From: Malaciobacter marinus | Lineage (GTDB): Bacteria; Campylobacterota; Campylobacteria; Campylobacterales; Arcobacteraceae | Assembly (NCBI RefSeq): GCF_003544855.1 | Contig: NZ_CP032101.1 | Span: 1,674,001 to 1,738,000 of the forward strand | Length of the DNA stretch: 64,000 bases | Direction of reading: 5' to 3' | Shown: positions 26,293 through 34,910 of the stretch, piece by piece | How positions within the stretch are numbered: position 1 is the stretch's first letter | Layout of the letters: each line of letters begins with the position of its first letter | Position numbers and translations under genes: made by a program | Notes under the pieces: model-generated | What the model was told of the DNA's origin: nothing | The model's input: only the letters and a program-made list of their open reading frames with translations | The model's database searches: none

Positions 26293-27471
26293 ATGAAATT
26301 AGCTTTTCCTAAAGCAGAATATGTAAAAAGAGTAAAAAAAGTACAAAGAGAAATGCGAAGAAAAGGCATTGATGTACTTCTTGCAACTGATCCTGGAAAT
26401 ATGAATTGGTTAACAGGATATGATGGTTGGTCATTTTATGTGCATCAAGGGGTAATTGTATCTTTAGATGAAGAAGAACCTATTTGGTTTGGAAGAGCTA
26501 TGGATAGAAGTGCAGCACTTCTTAGATGTTATATGAAAGATGATAAATTAGTTGCTTACCCTGAAGAGTATGTTCAAAATCTCCATAAACATCCAATGGA
26601 ATGGCTAGCAAAGAATATCTTCTTTGCTAGAGGTTGGCATGATGCAACAATTGCAACAGAGATGGATAATTATTACTATTCTGCACAAGCCCATTTAAGT
26701 TTAGTATCAAATCTTTGGAAAGCAAGATTTGTAGATAGCCAAAACCTTGTAAACTGGGCTAGATGTATAAAATCTGAAAAAGAGATTGAGTATATGAAAA
26801 TTGCAGGAAGAATTACATCTAAAATTCATCAAAGAATACTAGATGTTGCAAGAGTTGGAATACCAAAAAGTTTTGTTGTTGCACAAATATATGAAACAGC
26901 AATTGAAGGAGTTGATGGATATAGTGGTGATTACCCTTCAATTGTTCCTTTACTTCCATCTGGGAAAGAAGCTTCTGCTTCTCATATCACTTGGGATAAT
27001 AAACCCTTTAAAGCAAATGAAGGAACTTTTTTTGAAGTTTCAGGATGTTATAAAAGGTATCATTGTCCAATGTCAAGAACACTTTATATGGGAAAACCAT
27101 CTGAAAGATTTTTGAATGCTGAAAAAGCATTGCTTGAAGCAATTGATACAGGACTTGAACAAGCAAAACCAGGTAATAAAGCAAGTGACATTGCAAAAGC
27201 ACTTGATAATGTAATGCTTAAATATGGCATAGATAGACATGGCGCTAGGTGTGGATATCCAATAGGTGTTAGTTATCCTCCTGATTGGGGTGAGAGAACA
27301 TTTAGTATTAGAGCTTCTGATAATACAATACTTAAAGCAGGAATGACTTTTCACTTTATGCCAGGTATTTGGCAAGATGACTGGGGGATAGAGATAACTG
27401 AAAGTATTTTAATTACAGATACTGGATATGAATCACTTTGTGATTATCCAAGAAAACTATTTTTTAAATAA
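26293..27471 (+). CDS. doeA: Ectoine hydrolase DoeA (EutD), M24 family
   Basis: 392-aa creatinase/aminopeptidase-P-like protein. The start MKLAFPKAEYVKRVKKVQREM and LLATDPGNMNWLTGYDGWSFYVHQGVIV closely fit ectoine hydrolases rather than general Xaa-Pro peptidases. The pita-bread domain runs from about 155 to 390 with GTFFEVSGCYKRYHCPMSRT, where a standard M24 enzyme would show metal ligands. It opens the ectoine ring to N-acetyl-diaminobutyrate, the substrate of the deacetylase at the start of this operon. Its presence is the key evidence for the pathway. It is last in the operon, unlike the doeA-first order of Halomonas. Confidence 0.88.
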   Translation: MKLAFPKAEYVKRVKKVQREMRRKGIDVLLATDPGNMNWLTGYDGWSFYVHQGVIVSLDEEEPIWFGRAMDRSAALLRCYMKDDKLVAYPEEYVQNLHKHPMEWLAKNIFFARGWHDATIATEMDNYYYSAQAHLSLVSNLWKARFVDSQNLVNWARCIKSEKEIEYMKIAGRITSKIHQRILDVARVGIPKSFVVAQIYETAIEGVDGYSGDYPSIVPLLPSGKEASASHITWDNKPFKANEGTFFEVSGCYKRYHCPMSRTLYMGKPSERFLNAEKALLEAIDTGLEQAKPGNKASDIAKALDNVMLKYGIDRHGARCGYPIGVSYPPDWGERTFSIRASDNTILKAGMTFHFMPGIWQDDWGIEITESILITDTGYESLCDYPRKLFFK

Positions 27472-27474
27472 AAT

Positions 27475-27600
27475 TTATTTAAAAATTTCTTGCCAAGAGT
27501 ATATTTTTTTAATTGCTCTTGGCTCTATTACAAATGAAACAATTGATACTATTAAAAATGATACTATAAATAAAGATATAATTTTTATTATTAGTTTCAT
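27475..27600 (-). CDS. Small membrane protein, 41 aa
   Basis: Minus-strand ORF with ATG and AAGGAG four bases upstream. The first 25 residues are strongly hydrophobic (KLIIKIISLFIVSFLIVSIV), one membrane helix, followed by a positively charged tail (EPRAIKKIYSWQEIFK). It lies head to head with uvrA and tail to tail with doeA. The clear ribosome site and helix-plus-basic-tail pattern favour a real gene, but I recognise no family. Confidence 0.5.
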   Translation of the reverse strand: MKLIIKIISLFIVSFLIVSIVSFVIEPRAIKKIYSWQEIFK

Positions 27601-27704
27601 GTTACTCCTTAGTTTATTTTCTATATTAAATTATAAAAATACTTATAAAATGTACAAATTTATAAACTTACATTTTTTATATATTTAGTTTCATCTTTCT
27701 TTGG

Positions 27705-27710
27705 TATAAT
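27705..27710 (+). promoter_or_regulatory. Putative -10 box for uvrA
   Basis: TATAAT 47 bases before the uvrA start, preceded by the T-rich stretch usual for this group. No clear LexA-type operator was recognised around it. Confidence 0.4.
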
Positions 27711-27756
27711 AAAGGCTTTATTTTTTACAAACCTATTAAAAAACGGATTATTATTT

Positions 27757-30585
27757 ATGAAAGATTCAATTAAAATTTACAACGCAAAAGAAAACAACTT
27801 AAAAAATATAAATTTGGAAATTCCCAAAAATAAGCTTATAGTTTTTACTGGACTTTCTGGTTCAGGAAAGTCCACATTAGCCTTTGATACTCTTTATGCT
27901 GAGGGTCAAAGAAGATATATAGAATCTTTGTCTGCATATGCAAGACAATTTTTAGATAAAGTTGGAAAACCTGATGTTGAAAGAATTGAGGGTTTAACTC
28001 CTGCAATTGCTATTGATCAAAAAACTACATCAAAAAATCCTCGTTCTACAGTAGGAACGATTACAGAAGTTTACGATTATTTTAGACTTTTATACGCAAG
28101 GGTTGGAAAACAACATTGCCATAAATGTGGACAACCAATTTCTCAAATGAGCTCTTCTGATGTTATTGAGCAAGTTTTATCTTTACCAAATAGTGCAAAA
28201 ATCATAATTCTTGCACCATTAATCAACAGAAAAAAAGGAACTTTTGCAGATCTTTTAGAATCACTTAGAAATAAAGGTTATGTAAGAGCTATGATTGATG
28301 GTGTGATGGTAAGGCTAGATGAAGAAATAGAGCTTGAAAAAAACAAAATGCACACTATTAAAATAGTAATAGATAGAGTTGTTATAAAAGAAGAAAATCG
28401 AGATAGAATTGCTCAAGATGTTGAAAAAGCTTTAAAAGAGAGTTTTGGAGAACTTGAAATTGAAATATTAAATCATAAAGATTTAGATTGTGAAAAACAT
28501 GTTCACTATTCTGAGCATATGGCTTGTTTTGACTGTAAAATATCTTTTGAACCATTAGAGCCGTTAAGTTTCTCATTTAATTCACCAAAAGGTGCATGTT
28601 CATCTTGTGATGGATTAGGTATTAGATATTCACTTGATATGAAAAAAATCATAGATGAAGATTTAACTTTAAAAGATGGAGCTATTAAAATCATATATGG
28701 CTTTAACAAAGGTTACTATTTTAAAATGCTAACAGCATTTTGTGAAGCTGCTAATATTGATATGAATAAAACTTTTAGTGAACTAAAAGACCATGAACAA
28801 AAAGCTATTTTACATGGTGGTGTTGATGAAGCTGTTTTTACATGGAAAAGACACAAGCTAAAAAGAAAATGGGAAGGTATTGTAACTATTGCATATAATA
28901 TGGTAAAAGATGAAAAAGACATGGCAGATTATATGACTGAAAAAACTTGTGATTCATGTAATGGCAATAGATTAAAACCATCTTCACAAAGTGTATATGT
29001 TGCAAATAAAACAATCTCTGATATTATAAATTTACCTATTGAAGATGCACACACATTTTTTCAAGATGATAAAAACTTTGAATACTTTAATGAACAAAAT
29101 AGAATGATTTCAGCTCCAATATTAAAAGAGATAAAAGAGAGAGTTTTCTTTTTAAATGACGTAGGTCTTGGATATATTACTTTAGGAAGAGATGCAAGAA
29201 CAATCTCAGGAGGTGAAGCTCAAAGAATCAGAGTTGCAAGTCAAATTGGTTCTGGACTTACAGGTGTTATGTATGTACTTGATGAACCATCAATTGGTCT
29301 TCATGAAAGAGATACAAATAAACTTATCAAAACATTAAAAGCTTTACAAGAAAAAGGCAATACTGTAATAGTTGTAGAACATGATAAAGAAACAATTAAA
29401 GAAGCAGATTTTATTGTTGACATTGGTCCAAATGCTGGTAAATATGGTGGTGAAATAGTTTTTGCAGGTACTTTAAAACAAATGCTTAAAGCAAATACTT
29501 TAACATCAAAATTTGTTTCAGGTAAAAAACAAATTGCTTATGTACATAATAGACCACAAGAAAAATTTATTGAAATTAAAAATGTAACTATTAATAATAT
29601 TAAAAATCTTGATGTTCAATTGCCATTGAAAAATTTAGTATCAATAACAGGTGTTAGTGGTAGTGGAAAATCATCTTTAATATTACAAACACTTCTACCT
29701 GTTGCAAAAGAACTTTTAAATCATGCAAAAAAAGTTAAAAAAGTTGATGGGGTTGAAATAAATGGCTTGGAAAATTTAGATAAAGTAATTTATCTTGATC
29801 AAAGTCCAATTGGTAGAACTCCAAGAAGTAACCCTGCAACTTATACAGGTTTAATGGATGAGATTAGAACACTATTTTCTAAAACTAAAGAGGCTAGTTT
29901 AAGAGGCTATAAAATAGGAAGATTTTCATTTAATGTAAAAGGTGGAAGATGTGAAAAATGCCAAGGTGAAGGTGAAATAAAAATTGAAATGCACTTCTTG
30001 CCTGATATTATGGTTAAATGTGATGAATGTCATGGACAAAGATACAATAGACAAACTTTAGAAATATTATATAAATCAAAAAGTATTGCTGATGTATTAA
30101 GTATGAGTGTAGATGAAGCTTTAGAGTTCTTTGCAAAAGTTCCAAAGATTCATGCAAAATTAAAAACTTTAAGTGATGTGGGACTTGGATATATTACTCT
30201 TGGACAAAATGCAGTTACATTAAGTGGTGGGGAAGCACAAAGAATAAAATTAAGTAAAGAATTAAGCAAAAAAGACACAGGAAACACTTTATATATTTTA
30301 GATGAACCAACAACTGGATTACACTTTGCAGATGTAGATAGGCTAACAAAAGTTTTACATCACCTTGTAGAAGTTGGGAATTCAGTTTTAGTAATTGAGC
30401 ATAATCTTGATATTATTAAAAACTCTGATTGGGTTATTGATATTGGTCCAGAAGGTGGAAGTAAAGGTGGTAAAATAGTAGCCCAAGGAACACCTGAAGA
30501 GTTAGCAAAAACTCATAAAAAAACAAAATCTTATACAGGTTATTATTTAGAAAAAGAACTAAATGAACAACAAAAAGCCAATTGA
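27757..30585 (+). CDS. uvrA: Excinuclease ABC subunit UvrA
   Basis: Damage-recognition ATPase of nucleotide-excision repair. 942 aa, full length. First Walker A GLSGSGKST (about 32-40), CxxC zinc module CHKCGQ paired with CDSCNG, signature ISGGEAQRIR and Walker B VLDEPSIGLHERD. The second half has GVSGSGKSS, the zinc module CEKCQGEGE/CDECHGQR, LSGGEAQRIK and LDEPTTGLHFAD. The end overlaps the next gene by 23 bases. Confidence 0.97.
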   Translation: MKDSIKIYNAKENNLKNINLEIPKNKLIVFTGLSGSGKSTLAFDTLYAEGQRRYIESLSAYARQFLDKVGKPDVERIEGLTPAIAIDQKTTSKNPRSTVGTITEVYDYFRLLYARVGKQHCHKCGQPISQMSSSDVIEQVLSLPNSAKIIILAPLINRKKGTFADLLESLRNKGYVRAMIDGVMVRLDEEIELEKNKMHTIKIVIDRVVIKEENRDRIAQDVEKALKESFGELEIEILNHKDLDCEKHVHYSEHMACFDCKISFEPLEPLSFSFNSPKGACSSCDGLGIRYSLDMKKIIDEDLTLKDGAIKIIYGFNKGYYFKMLTAFCEAANIDMNKTFSELKDHEQKAILHGGVDEAVFTWKRHKLKRKWEGIVTIAYNMVKDEKDMADYMTEKTCDSCNGNRLKPSSQSVYVANKTISDIINLPIEDAHTFFQDDKNFEYFNEQNRMISAPILKEIKERVFFLNDVGLGYITLGRDARTISGGEAQRIRVASQIGSGLTGVMYVLDEPSIGLHERDTNKLIKTLKALQEKGNTVIVVEHDKETIKEADFIVDIGPNAGKYGGEIVFAGTLKQMLKANTLTSKFVSGKKQIAYVHNRPQEKFIEIKNVTINNIKNLDVQLPLKNLVSITGVSGSGKSSLILQTLLPVAKELLNHAKKVKKVDGVEINGLENLDKVIYLDQSPIGRTPRSNPATYTGLMDEIRTLFSKTKEASLRGYKIGRFSFNVKGGRCEKCQGEGEIKIEMHFLPDIMVKCDECHGQRYNRQTLEILYKSKSIADVLSMSVDEALEFFAKVPKIHAKLKTLSDVGLGYITLGQNAVTLSGGEAQRIKLSKELSKKDTGNTLYILDEPTTGLHFADVDRLTKVLHHLVEVGNSVLVIEHNLDIIKNSDWVIDIGPEGGSKGGKIVAQGTPEELAKTHKKTKSYTGYYLEKELNEQQKAN

Positions 30586-30889
30586 TAATTTTATAGAGGC
30601 TTTACAAGAACACAAATTTGTAGAGGCTCATGAAATACTTGAAGATGACTGGAAAACTTTTAAAAAACAAGGTTTAAAACTTGAAGCAAAAGCCATACAA
30701 GGTTTGATTAATGGAGCAACAGCACTTGCCTTATACCATATCAAAAAAAGACCTGATGGCTTTAAAAAAGTATGGCCAGTATATTTAAAATATAAACCTT
30801 TATTAACTAATGCAAAAATAAATAATAAAAATCGATTCTTTTATGCTTGTAAAATTCTTGAAGAAAAAAAAGAAGAATTGACAGATTAG
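30563..30889 (+). CDS. DUF309-family protein
   Basis: 108-aa all-helical protein with the DUF309 pattern FVEAHEILEDDWKTFKKQG and AIQGLINGATALALYHIKK. Members of this family are small, soluble and of unknown biochemical role; the conserved His-Glu pairs hint at a metal site. Its start lies inside the end of uvrA, so the two are co-translated. Confidence 0.82.
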   Translation: MNNKKPIDNFIEALQEHKFVEAHEILEDDWKTFKKQGLKLEAKAIQGLINGATALALYHIKKRPDGFKKVWPVYLKYKPLLTNAKINNKNRFFYACKILEEKKEELTD

Positions 30890-30895
30890 CTTTAT

Positions 30896-30923
30896 ATTAA
30901 CTTAAATTACAAAATTAACTTAA
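30896..30923 (+). repeat. Direct repeat ATTAACTTAA x2 before the symporter gene
   Basis: Exact 10-base copies at 30896-30905 and 30914-30923, start to start 18 bases. They lie about 85-110 bases before the ATG of the symporter, upstream of TATAAT-like boxes near 30970. The spacing and place suggest a regulator site, but the DNA is AT-rich and chance is possible. Confidence 0.35.
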
Positions 30924-31005
30924 GAATATTGCACTATATAAGTTTATACTAAAAGCAATAAATATATAATTCTCTATAATTTATTGAAATAAAGGAAACA
31001 TTATT

Positions 31006-32250
31006 ATGTCACAAACCAAAAAGAGTATCTTTTCTAATATAGGTATTCAAATTATAATTGCAATGGTTTTAGGTACTATTGTAGGTGTTATTATGAAACA
31101 CGATGCAGTAGTATTTGCACCTCTTGGAACAATTTTTATTCACTTGATTAAAATGTTAGTTATTCCATTGATTGCAATTTCTATTATAAGTGGGGCAGCA
31201 AGTATTGGTGGAACTAAATCAGCTGGGAAGATAGGAGCCTTAACTTTTGCATTTTTCCTAATTACTTCAGGATTTGCAGTTGCTTTAGCTTTAACAATGG
31301 GAGAATACTTTACACCTGGAATTGGAGTTGACTTAAGTAGCGTTGAGGGAATGTTCTCAAATGAATATGCATCAAAAGGTGAACTTCCAGGATTTTTTGA
31401 AACTATTACAGGAATTATTCCTACAAATATTTTTGTATCACTAAACAATGCAAATATTTTACAAATACTATTTTTCTGTTTATTTTTAGGAATTGCCATT
31501 TCAAAACTAGAAAAAAAGAAATCAGAGTCATTACTTGGTGGGATTAATGCTCTTGTAGAAGCTTTTATTTGGATGATTCATGTAGTAATGAAATTTGCAC
31601 CTATTGGTGTATTTGGTCTAATGGCAGATGCTATAGGTACATTTGGATTTGACGTACTGCAACTAATTACAAATTTAGTTCTAGTTTATTTTGCGGCAAT
31701 TTTAATTTTTGGTTTTATTTTCTTTCCTTTATTAATTAAACTATTTTCAACAATGAGTGTTAGAAAATTTATAAGTGCAATGAAAAAACCTCAAACAGTT
31801 GCCTTATCTACAGCCTCATCAATGGGAACACTTCCTGTTACTATGGAAGTTTGTGAAGAAGAATTAAAAATCTCTAAAAGTACATCATCATTTGTTTTAC
31901 CATTGGGTGCTACTATTAATATGAGTGGTAATGCAATTTATTATGGTCTTGTAGCAATATTTTTTGCACAAATATTTAATGTAGATTTAGGATTTACAGA
32001 ATATGCAGCAATTATACTTACTGCAACTATTGGAGCAATTGGACAAGCAGGAGTTCCTGGACCTTCATTTTTAGTTGTTGCAGTACTTATTGCAGCTGGA
32101 ATACCAATTGAAGGATTACCTTTACTTTTTGCACTTGATAGAATATTTGATATGACAAGAACAGCATTAAATATTACAGGTGATGCAGCTTGTGCAGTTA
32201 TAGTAGATGAATATACACAAAATGAAATAAATAAAACTAGTAATGCCTAA
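31006..32250 (+). CDS. Dicarboxylate/amino-acid:cation symporter (DctA/GltP family)
   Basis: 414-aa inner-membrane secondary transporter with eight helices and two re-entrant loops. The family blocks are TASSMGTLPVTMEVC (serine-rich hairpin), GATINMSGNAIYYG (the NMDGT-like helix 7 motif, here NMSGN) and GVPGPSFLVVAV. It would take up glutamate, aspartate or C4-dicarboxylates with sodium or protons; the exact substrate is not readable. AAGGA precedes the ATG. Its stop overlaps that of the convergent FlaG-like gene. Confidence 0.85.
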   Translation: MSQTKKSIFSNIGIQIIIAMVLGTIVGVIMKHDAVVFAPLGTIFIHLIKMLVIPLIAISIISGAASIGGTKSAGKIGALTFAFFLITSGFAVALALTMGEYFTPGIGVDLSSVEGMFSNEYASKGELPGFFETITGIIPTNIFVSLNNANILQILFFCLFLGIAISKLEKKKSESLLGGINALVEAFIWMIHVVMKFAPIGVFGLMADAIGTFGFDVLQLITNLVLVYFAAILIFGFIFFPLLIKLFSTMSVRKFISAMKKPQTVALSTASSMGTLPVTMEVCEEELKISKSTSSFVLPLGATINMSGNAIYYGLVAIFFAQIFNVDLGFTEYAAIILTATIGAIGQAGVPGPSFLVVAVLIAAGIPIEGLPLLFALDRIFDMTRTALNITGDAACAVIVDEYTQNEINKTSNA

Positions 32251-32612
32251 GAAAAATTAGCAGCTTCTTGCTGCTGGTTTTTCAATAAAAATGCTTTTAA
32301 TCTCATCATCTCATCTGTTGGGTATTGACTTTCTGAATCACCTCTTTGTACTTTTACATAAAAATCTTTTGAGTTACGATTATAACCAAAGTTTAAATTT
32401 GTTAAGTTATACTCAATAAGATTTGAAACTTTAGAATCAGATGTTTTATTTGTTTGTTTAGTTTCATCAAGTTTTAAAAACTCTTCTTTTACTTTTGAAG
32501 ACTCTTTTCCCTCAATTACTTGAGAAATAGAATTTGAAGGTTGTACCTTTTGTATTTGAAGTGATTGGTCATTACTGTAAGATTCAAGTTTTGGAATTAG
32601 TCCATACTCCAT
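32247..32612 (-). CDS. FlaG-like hypothetical protein
   Basis: 121 aa from the ATG at 32612, which has a strong AAAGGAGG five bases upstream; the longer version lacks support. The first 80 residues are Gln/Ser/Lys-rich and probably disordered. The end (LNFGYNRNSKDFYVKVQRGD, then PTDEMMRLKAFL) resembles the C-terminal beta-hairpin-helix of FlaG proteins (VKVVD...IPPEE..L). FlaG limits flagellar filament length in related bacteria. No other flagellar gene is in the window, so the call is weak. Confidence 0.45.
   Translation of the reverse strand: MEYGLIPKLESYSNDQSLQIQKVQPSNSISQVIEGKESSKVKEEFLKLDETKQTNKTSDSKVSNLIEYNLTNLNFGYNRNSKDFYVKVQRGDSESQYPTDEMMRLKAFLLKNQQQEAANFS
32259..32282 (+). terminator. 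Terminator of the symporter gene, inside the convergent gene
   Basis: AGCAGC (32259-32264) and GCTGCT (32270-32275) form a 6-bp stem with a 5-base loop, followed by GG and five T. It lies just after the symporter stop and within the last codons of the FlaG-like gene on the other strand. Confidence 0.65.
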
Positions 32613-32777
32613 AGCAACCTCCTTTTTAAAGTTATCACTTTGAATGTATTCTTTATTATATATAAAAAAGCAAACTTTTGTCAAATATTTTTTAAATAAA
32701 GTTAAATTTTGCTATGATACGTTGTATTTTTTTCAAAATAGTATGATTTATTACTATTTAATTTAAGGAGAAATTAA

Positions 32778-32837
32778 TTGGAAGACAGTTCCCAGAGGTG
32801 CAAGATTATTACAGGTGATATAAAATGGAAATATTAA
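32778..32837 (+). CDS. Possible 19-codon leader peptide before the CNNM gene
   Basis: TTG start with AAGGAG exactly seven bases upstream, better than the site of the gene it precedes. It encodes a charged 19-aa peptide (starting EDSSQRCK, ending IKWKY) whose TAA lies 13 bases inside the next gene. The arrangement fits a translationally coupled leader. A short GGAA-gacag-TTCC hairpin overlaps its first codons. Nothing shows that the peptide itself has a function. Confidence 0.35.
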   Translation: MEDSSQRCKIITGDIKWKY

Positions 32838-33871
32838 TACTTCTATTTTTTATTGTAATAGGCACATCGTTTTTATGTTCAGTTTTAGAATCAGTAATTC
32901 TATCAACAACAGTTTCATATGTTTCAGTAATAGAAAATAAAAATCCTACTGCTGGAAAATTACTAAAAAAATTAAAATCAGAAATTGATATTACAATTGC
33001 ATCAATTTTAATTATTAACACAATTGCAAATACATTAGGTGCAACAGCTATTGGTGTTCAAGCACAAAATGTATTTAGTGGTGACAAAACATTAGTAATG
33101 ATTATTTCTATAATTTTGACTTTTATGATTCTGTTTTTTGCAGAAATTATTCCTAAAACAATTGGTGCAGTTTATTGGAAAGAACTAGCAGCAGTAGCAG
33201 CAAGAATAATCAACGTTTTTGTATTTATTACTTATCCTATAATAATAATAACACAATTTGTAACAAAAAAGATATCTAAAAACTCTTCAAATAATGATTC
33301 TTTTTCAAGAGAAGAATTAATTCATTCTACACTTTTAAGTGAAGAAGAAGGAGTAATTGGTGATTTAGAATCAGATATCATTGAAAATACATTAACTTTA
33401 AATGCAGTAAAAGTAAAAGATATTTTAACTCCAAGATCAGTTATGTACGCGGTTCAAAAAGATGCTTTTATAAAAGATATATTAGAAGATAAACGAACAT
33501 ATAAGTTTTCAAGAGTTCCTGTTTATGATGAATCAATTGATAATATTGTTGGTGTTGTATTAACCAAAAAACTTTTTAGACAAGCAATTAAAGATAAAAA
33601 TGTTCCTATTGAAAGAATCATGACACCAGTTTTTGCTTTAAATGAAAATATTCCAGTAGGAAAAGCATTAAGTAAGTTTATACAAAAAAAAGAACACATG
33701 TTTATTGTTTTGGACAACTATGACCAAACAGAAGGACTTGTGACATTAGAAGATTGTATTGAAACATTATTAGGTCTTGAAATAATGGATGAACTTGATA
33801 CAACAGCAGATATGAGAAGACTTGCATTAAATAAAATGAAAGCTAAAAGAAAAGAAAGAGAAAAAGAGTAA
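32825..33871 (+). CDS. CNNM/CorC-type membrane protein (DUF21 plus CBS pair)
   Basis: 348 aa. DUF21 transmembrane domain at about 1-150 with four helices, including the CSVLESVILS segment and FAEIIPKTIGAVYW; then two CBS repeats at about 190-310 (VKDILTPRSVMYAV, IERIMTPVFALNENIPVG, FIVLDNYDQTEGLVTLEDCIETLLG). It lacks the C-terminal CorC_HlyC domain of longer members. The family is linked to magnesium or cobalt efflux and its control by adenine nucleotides. AGGTG lies seven bases before the start, and a TGA directly upstream in frame rules out an extension. Confidence 0.87.
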   Translation: MEILILLFFIVIGTSFLCSVLESVILSTTVSYVSVIENKNPTAGKLLKKLKSEIDITIASILIINTIANTLGATAIGVQAQNVFSGDKTLVMIISIILTFMILFFAEIIPKTIGAVYWKELAAVAARIINVFVFITYPIIIITQFVTKKISKNSSNNDSFSREELIHSTLLSEEEGVIGDLESDIIENTLTLNAVKVKDILTPRSVMYAVQKDAFIKDILEDKRTYKFSRVPVYDESIDNIVGVVLTKKLFRQAIKDKNVPIERIMTPVFALNENIPVGKALSKFIQKKEHMFIVLDNYDQTEGLVTLEDCIETLLGLEIMDELDTTADMRRLALNKMKAKRKEREKE

Positions 33872-33893
33872 AATCAATACTCTTTCTTTTTAT
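33859..33893 (+). terminator. Terminator after the CNNM gene
   Basis: AAAGAGT near the stop pairs with ACTCTTT a few bases on, followed by CTTTTT. The stem overlaps the last codons of the gene. Confidence 0.5.
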
Positions 33894-33916
33894 CTATATA
33901 AAAAGGTTACAAAAAT

Positions 33917-34396
33917 ATGCTAAATCAATTTATTAACAATTTCAAATCTATAATACTTGCAACAATGGATGAGAACAACTCTCCTTTTAATAGTTATGCA
34001 CCATTTATTAAATATAATAATAAATATTATGTCTATTTAAGTGATATGGCAAAACATGCAAGAAACTTAAAATCAAATCCTAAAGTATCAATATTTTTTA
34101 TAGAAGATGAAAATAATTGTGAAAATATTTTTGCAAGAAAAAGAGTAGTATTTCAAGCAAATAGTTCAATACTTCAAAGAGGTTCAGATAAATTTGAATT
34201 AATATTAGATAAGTTTGAGAAACTAGATGAAAAAACAGTCAAAATGACAAGAAAAATGAATGATTTTCACCTATTTGAATTAGAAGTCAATTATGGTGAA
34301 GCAGTATTTGGTTTTGGTAGAGCTTATAATATTGGTGGTAAGAATTTTGATGAGTTAATTCAAAGAGATAATCAAAAAGGTCACACAAGTAAATAA
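33917..34396 (+). CDS. HugZ-like pyridoxamine-phosphate-oxidase-fold protein
   Basis: 159 aa, split-barrel FMN-binding fold: SIILATMDENNSPFNSYAPFI, YYVYLSDMAKHARNLKSNPKVSIFFIEDE and RKRVVFQANSSI. The C-terminal end HLFELEVNYGEAVFGFGRAY and the tail GHTSK are as in HugZ haem oxygenases, where a His near the C-terminus binds haem. It is shorter than Helicobacter HugZ because it lacks the N-terminal extension. Haem degradation for iron uptake is the likely role; no haem receptor is nearby. Confidence 0.72.
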   Translation: MLNQFINNFKSIILATMDENNSPFNSYAPFIKYNNKYYVYLSDMAKHARNLKSNPKVSIFFIEDENNCENIFARKRVVFQANSSILQRGSDKFELILDKFEKLDEKTVKMTRKMNDFHLFELEVNYGEAVFGFGRAYNIGGKNFDELIQRDNQKGHTSK

Positions 34397-34465
34397 TAAT
34401 TTTAACTTATATATAAGACATTATTAATTATAATAATTCCTAATACTTAAATATAAGGAATAATT

Positions 34466-34888
34466 ATGAAAAAATTACTTGCAGTTTCTACTCTTGGTCT
34501 ATTTTTAACTACTTCTGCATTTGCAACTAGTGCAAAAGGATTAAATGTTTTAGTTACATCAGATAATGCTCAAACACAAATGATGTCAATGGTTTTATCA
34601 ATGATGACTTTAAAACAAAATAAAAAAGTGAATATGGTACTGTGTTCAAAAGCTGGTGATTTAGCACTTAAAAATAGTAAAAGTGAAACTTTAAAACCAA
34701 TGAATAAATCTCCAAAAATGATGCTAAAAGCAATAATAAATAAAGGCGCAAGTGTTAAAGTTTGTCCTTTATATTTACCAAATAAAAATCTTCAAAAAAC
34801 TGATTTAATGTCAAATATCACTGTTGCTAAACCAATGGATGTTTCAAAAGATTTATTAAATAATGACTATAAAAATTTAAGCTATTAA
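34466..34888 (+). CDS. DsrE-family periplasmic protein
   Basis: 140 aa with a signal peptide (1-20, ending AFA). The mature part NVLVTSDNAQTQMMSMVLSMMTLKQNKKVNMVLC followed by LKPMNKSPKMMLKAIINKGASVKVCPLYL is the DsrE-like alpha/beta fold with two conserved Cys. Members of this fold relay sulfur or bind small ligands; the exported form has no settled function. It has its own AAGGA start site and promoter-like AT stretch. Confidence 0.75.
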   Translation: MKKLLAVSTLGLFLTTSAFATSAKGLNVLVTSDNAQTQMMSMVLSMMTLKQNKKVNMVLCSKAGDLALKNSKSETLKPMNKSPKMMLKAIINKGASVKVCPLYLPNKNLQKTDLMSNITVAKPMDVSKDLLNNDYKNLSY

Positions 34889-34890
34889 AA

Positions 34891-34910
34891 ACTAGCCCTA
34901 AGGGGCTAGT
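34891..34910. terminator. Shared terminator between convergent dsrE-like and pdxH genes
   Basis: ACTAGCCC and GGGCTAGT form a perfect 8-bp stem with a 4-base loop. On the minus strand it is followed by TTTTT; on the plus strand it lies two bases after the dsrE-like stop. The pdxH stop is inside the hairpin. Confidence 0.75.

Noticed and set aside
27491-27522. GCCAAGAG...CTCTTGGC hairpin as terminator of the doe operon
   Set aside because: No T-run follows on the plus strand and the repeat lies in the coding part of the minus-strand small gene; possible but not supported.
27428-27688. 86-codon plus-strand ORF after doeA
   Set aside because: It starts inside doeA without a ribosome site, and the better-supported gene is on the opposite strand (27475-27600).
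31006-32250. Symporter as the ectoine importer of the doe operon
   Set aside because: It is separated by uvrA and DUF309 and belongs to the dicarboxylate/amino-acid family, not to known ectoine transporters.
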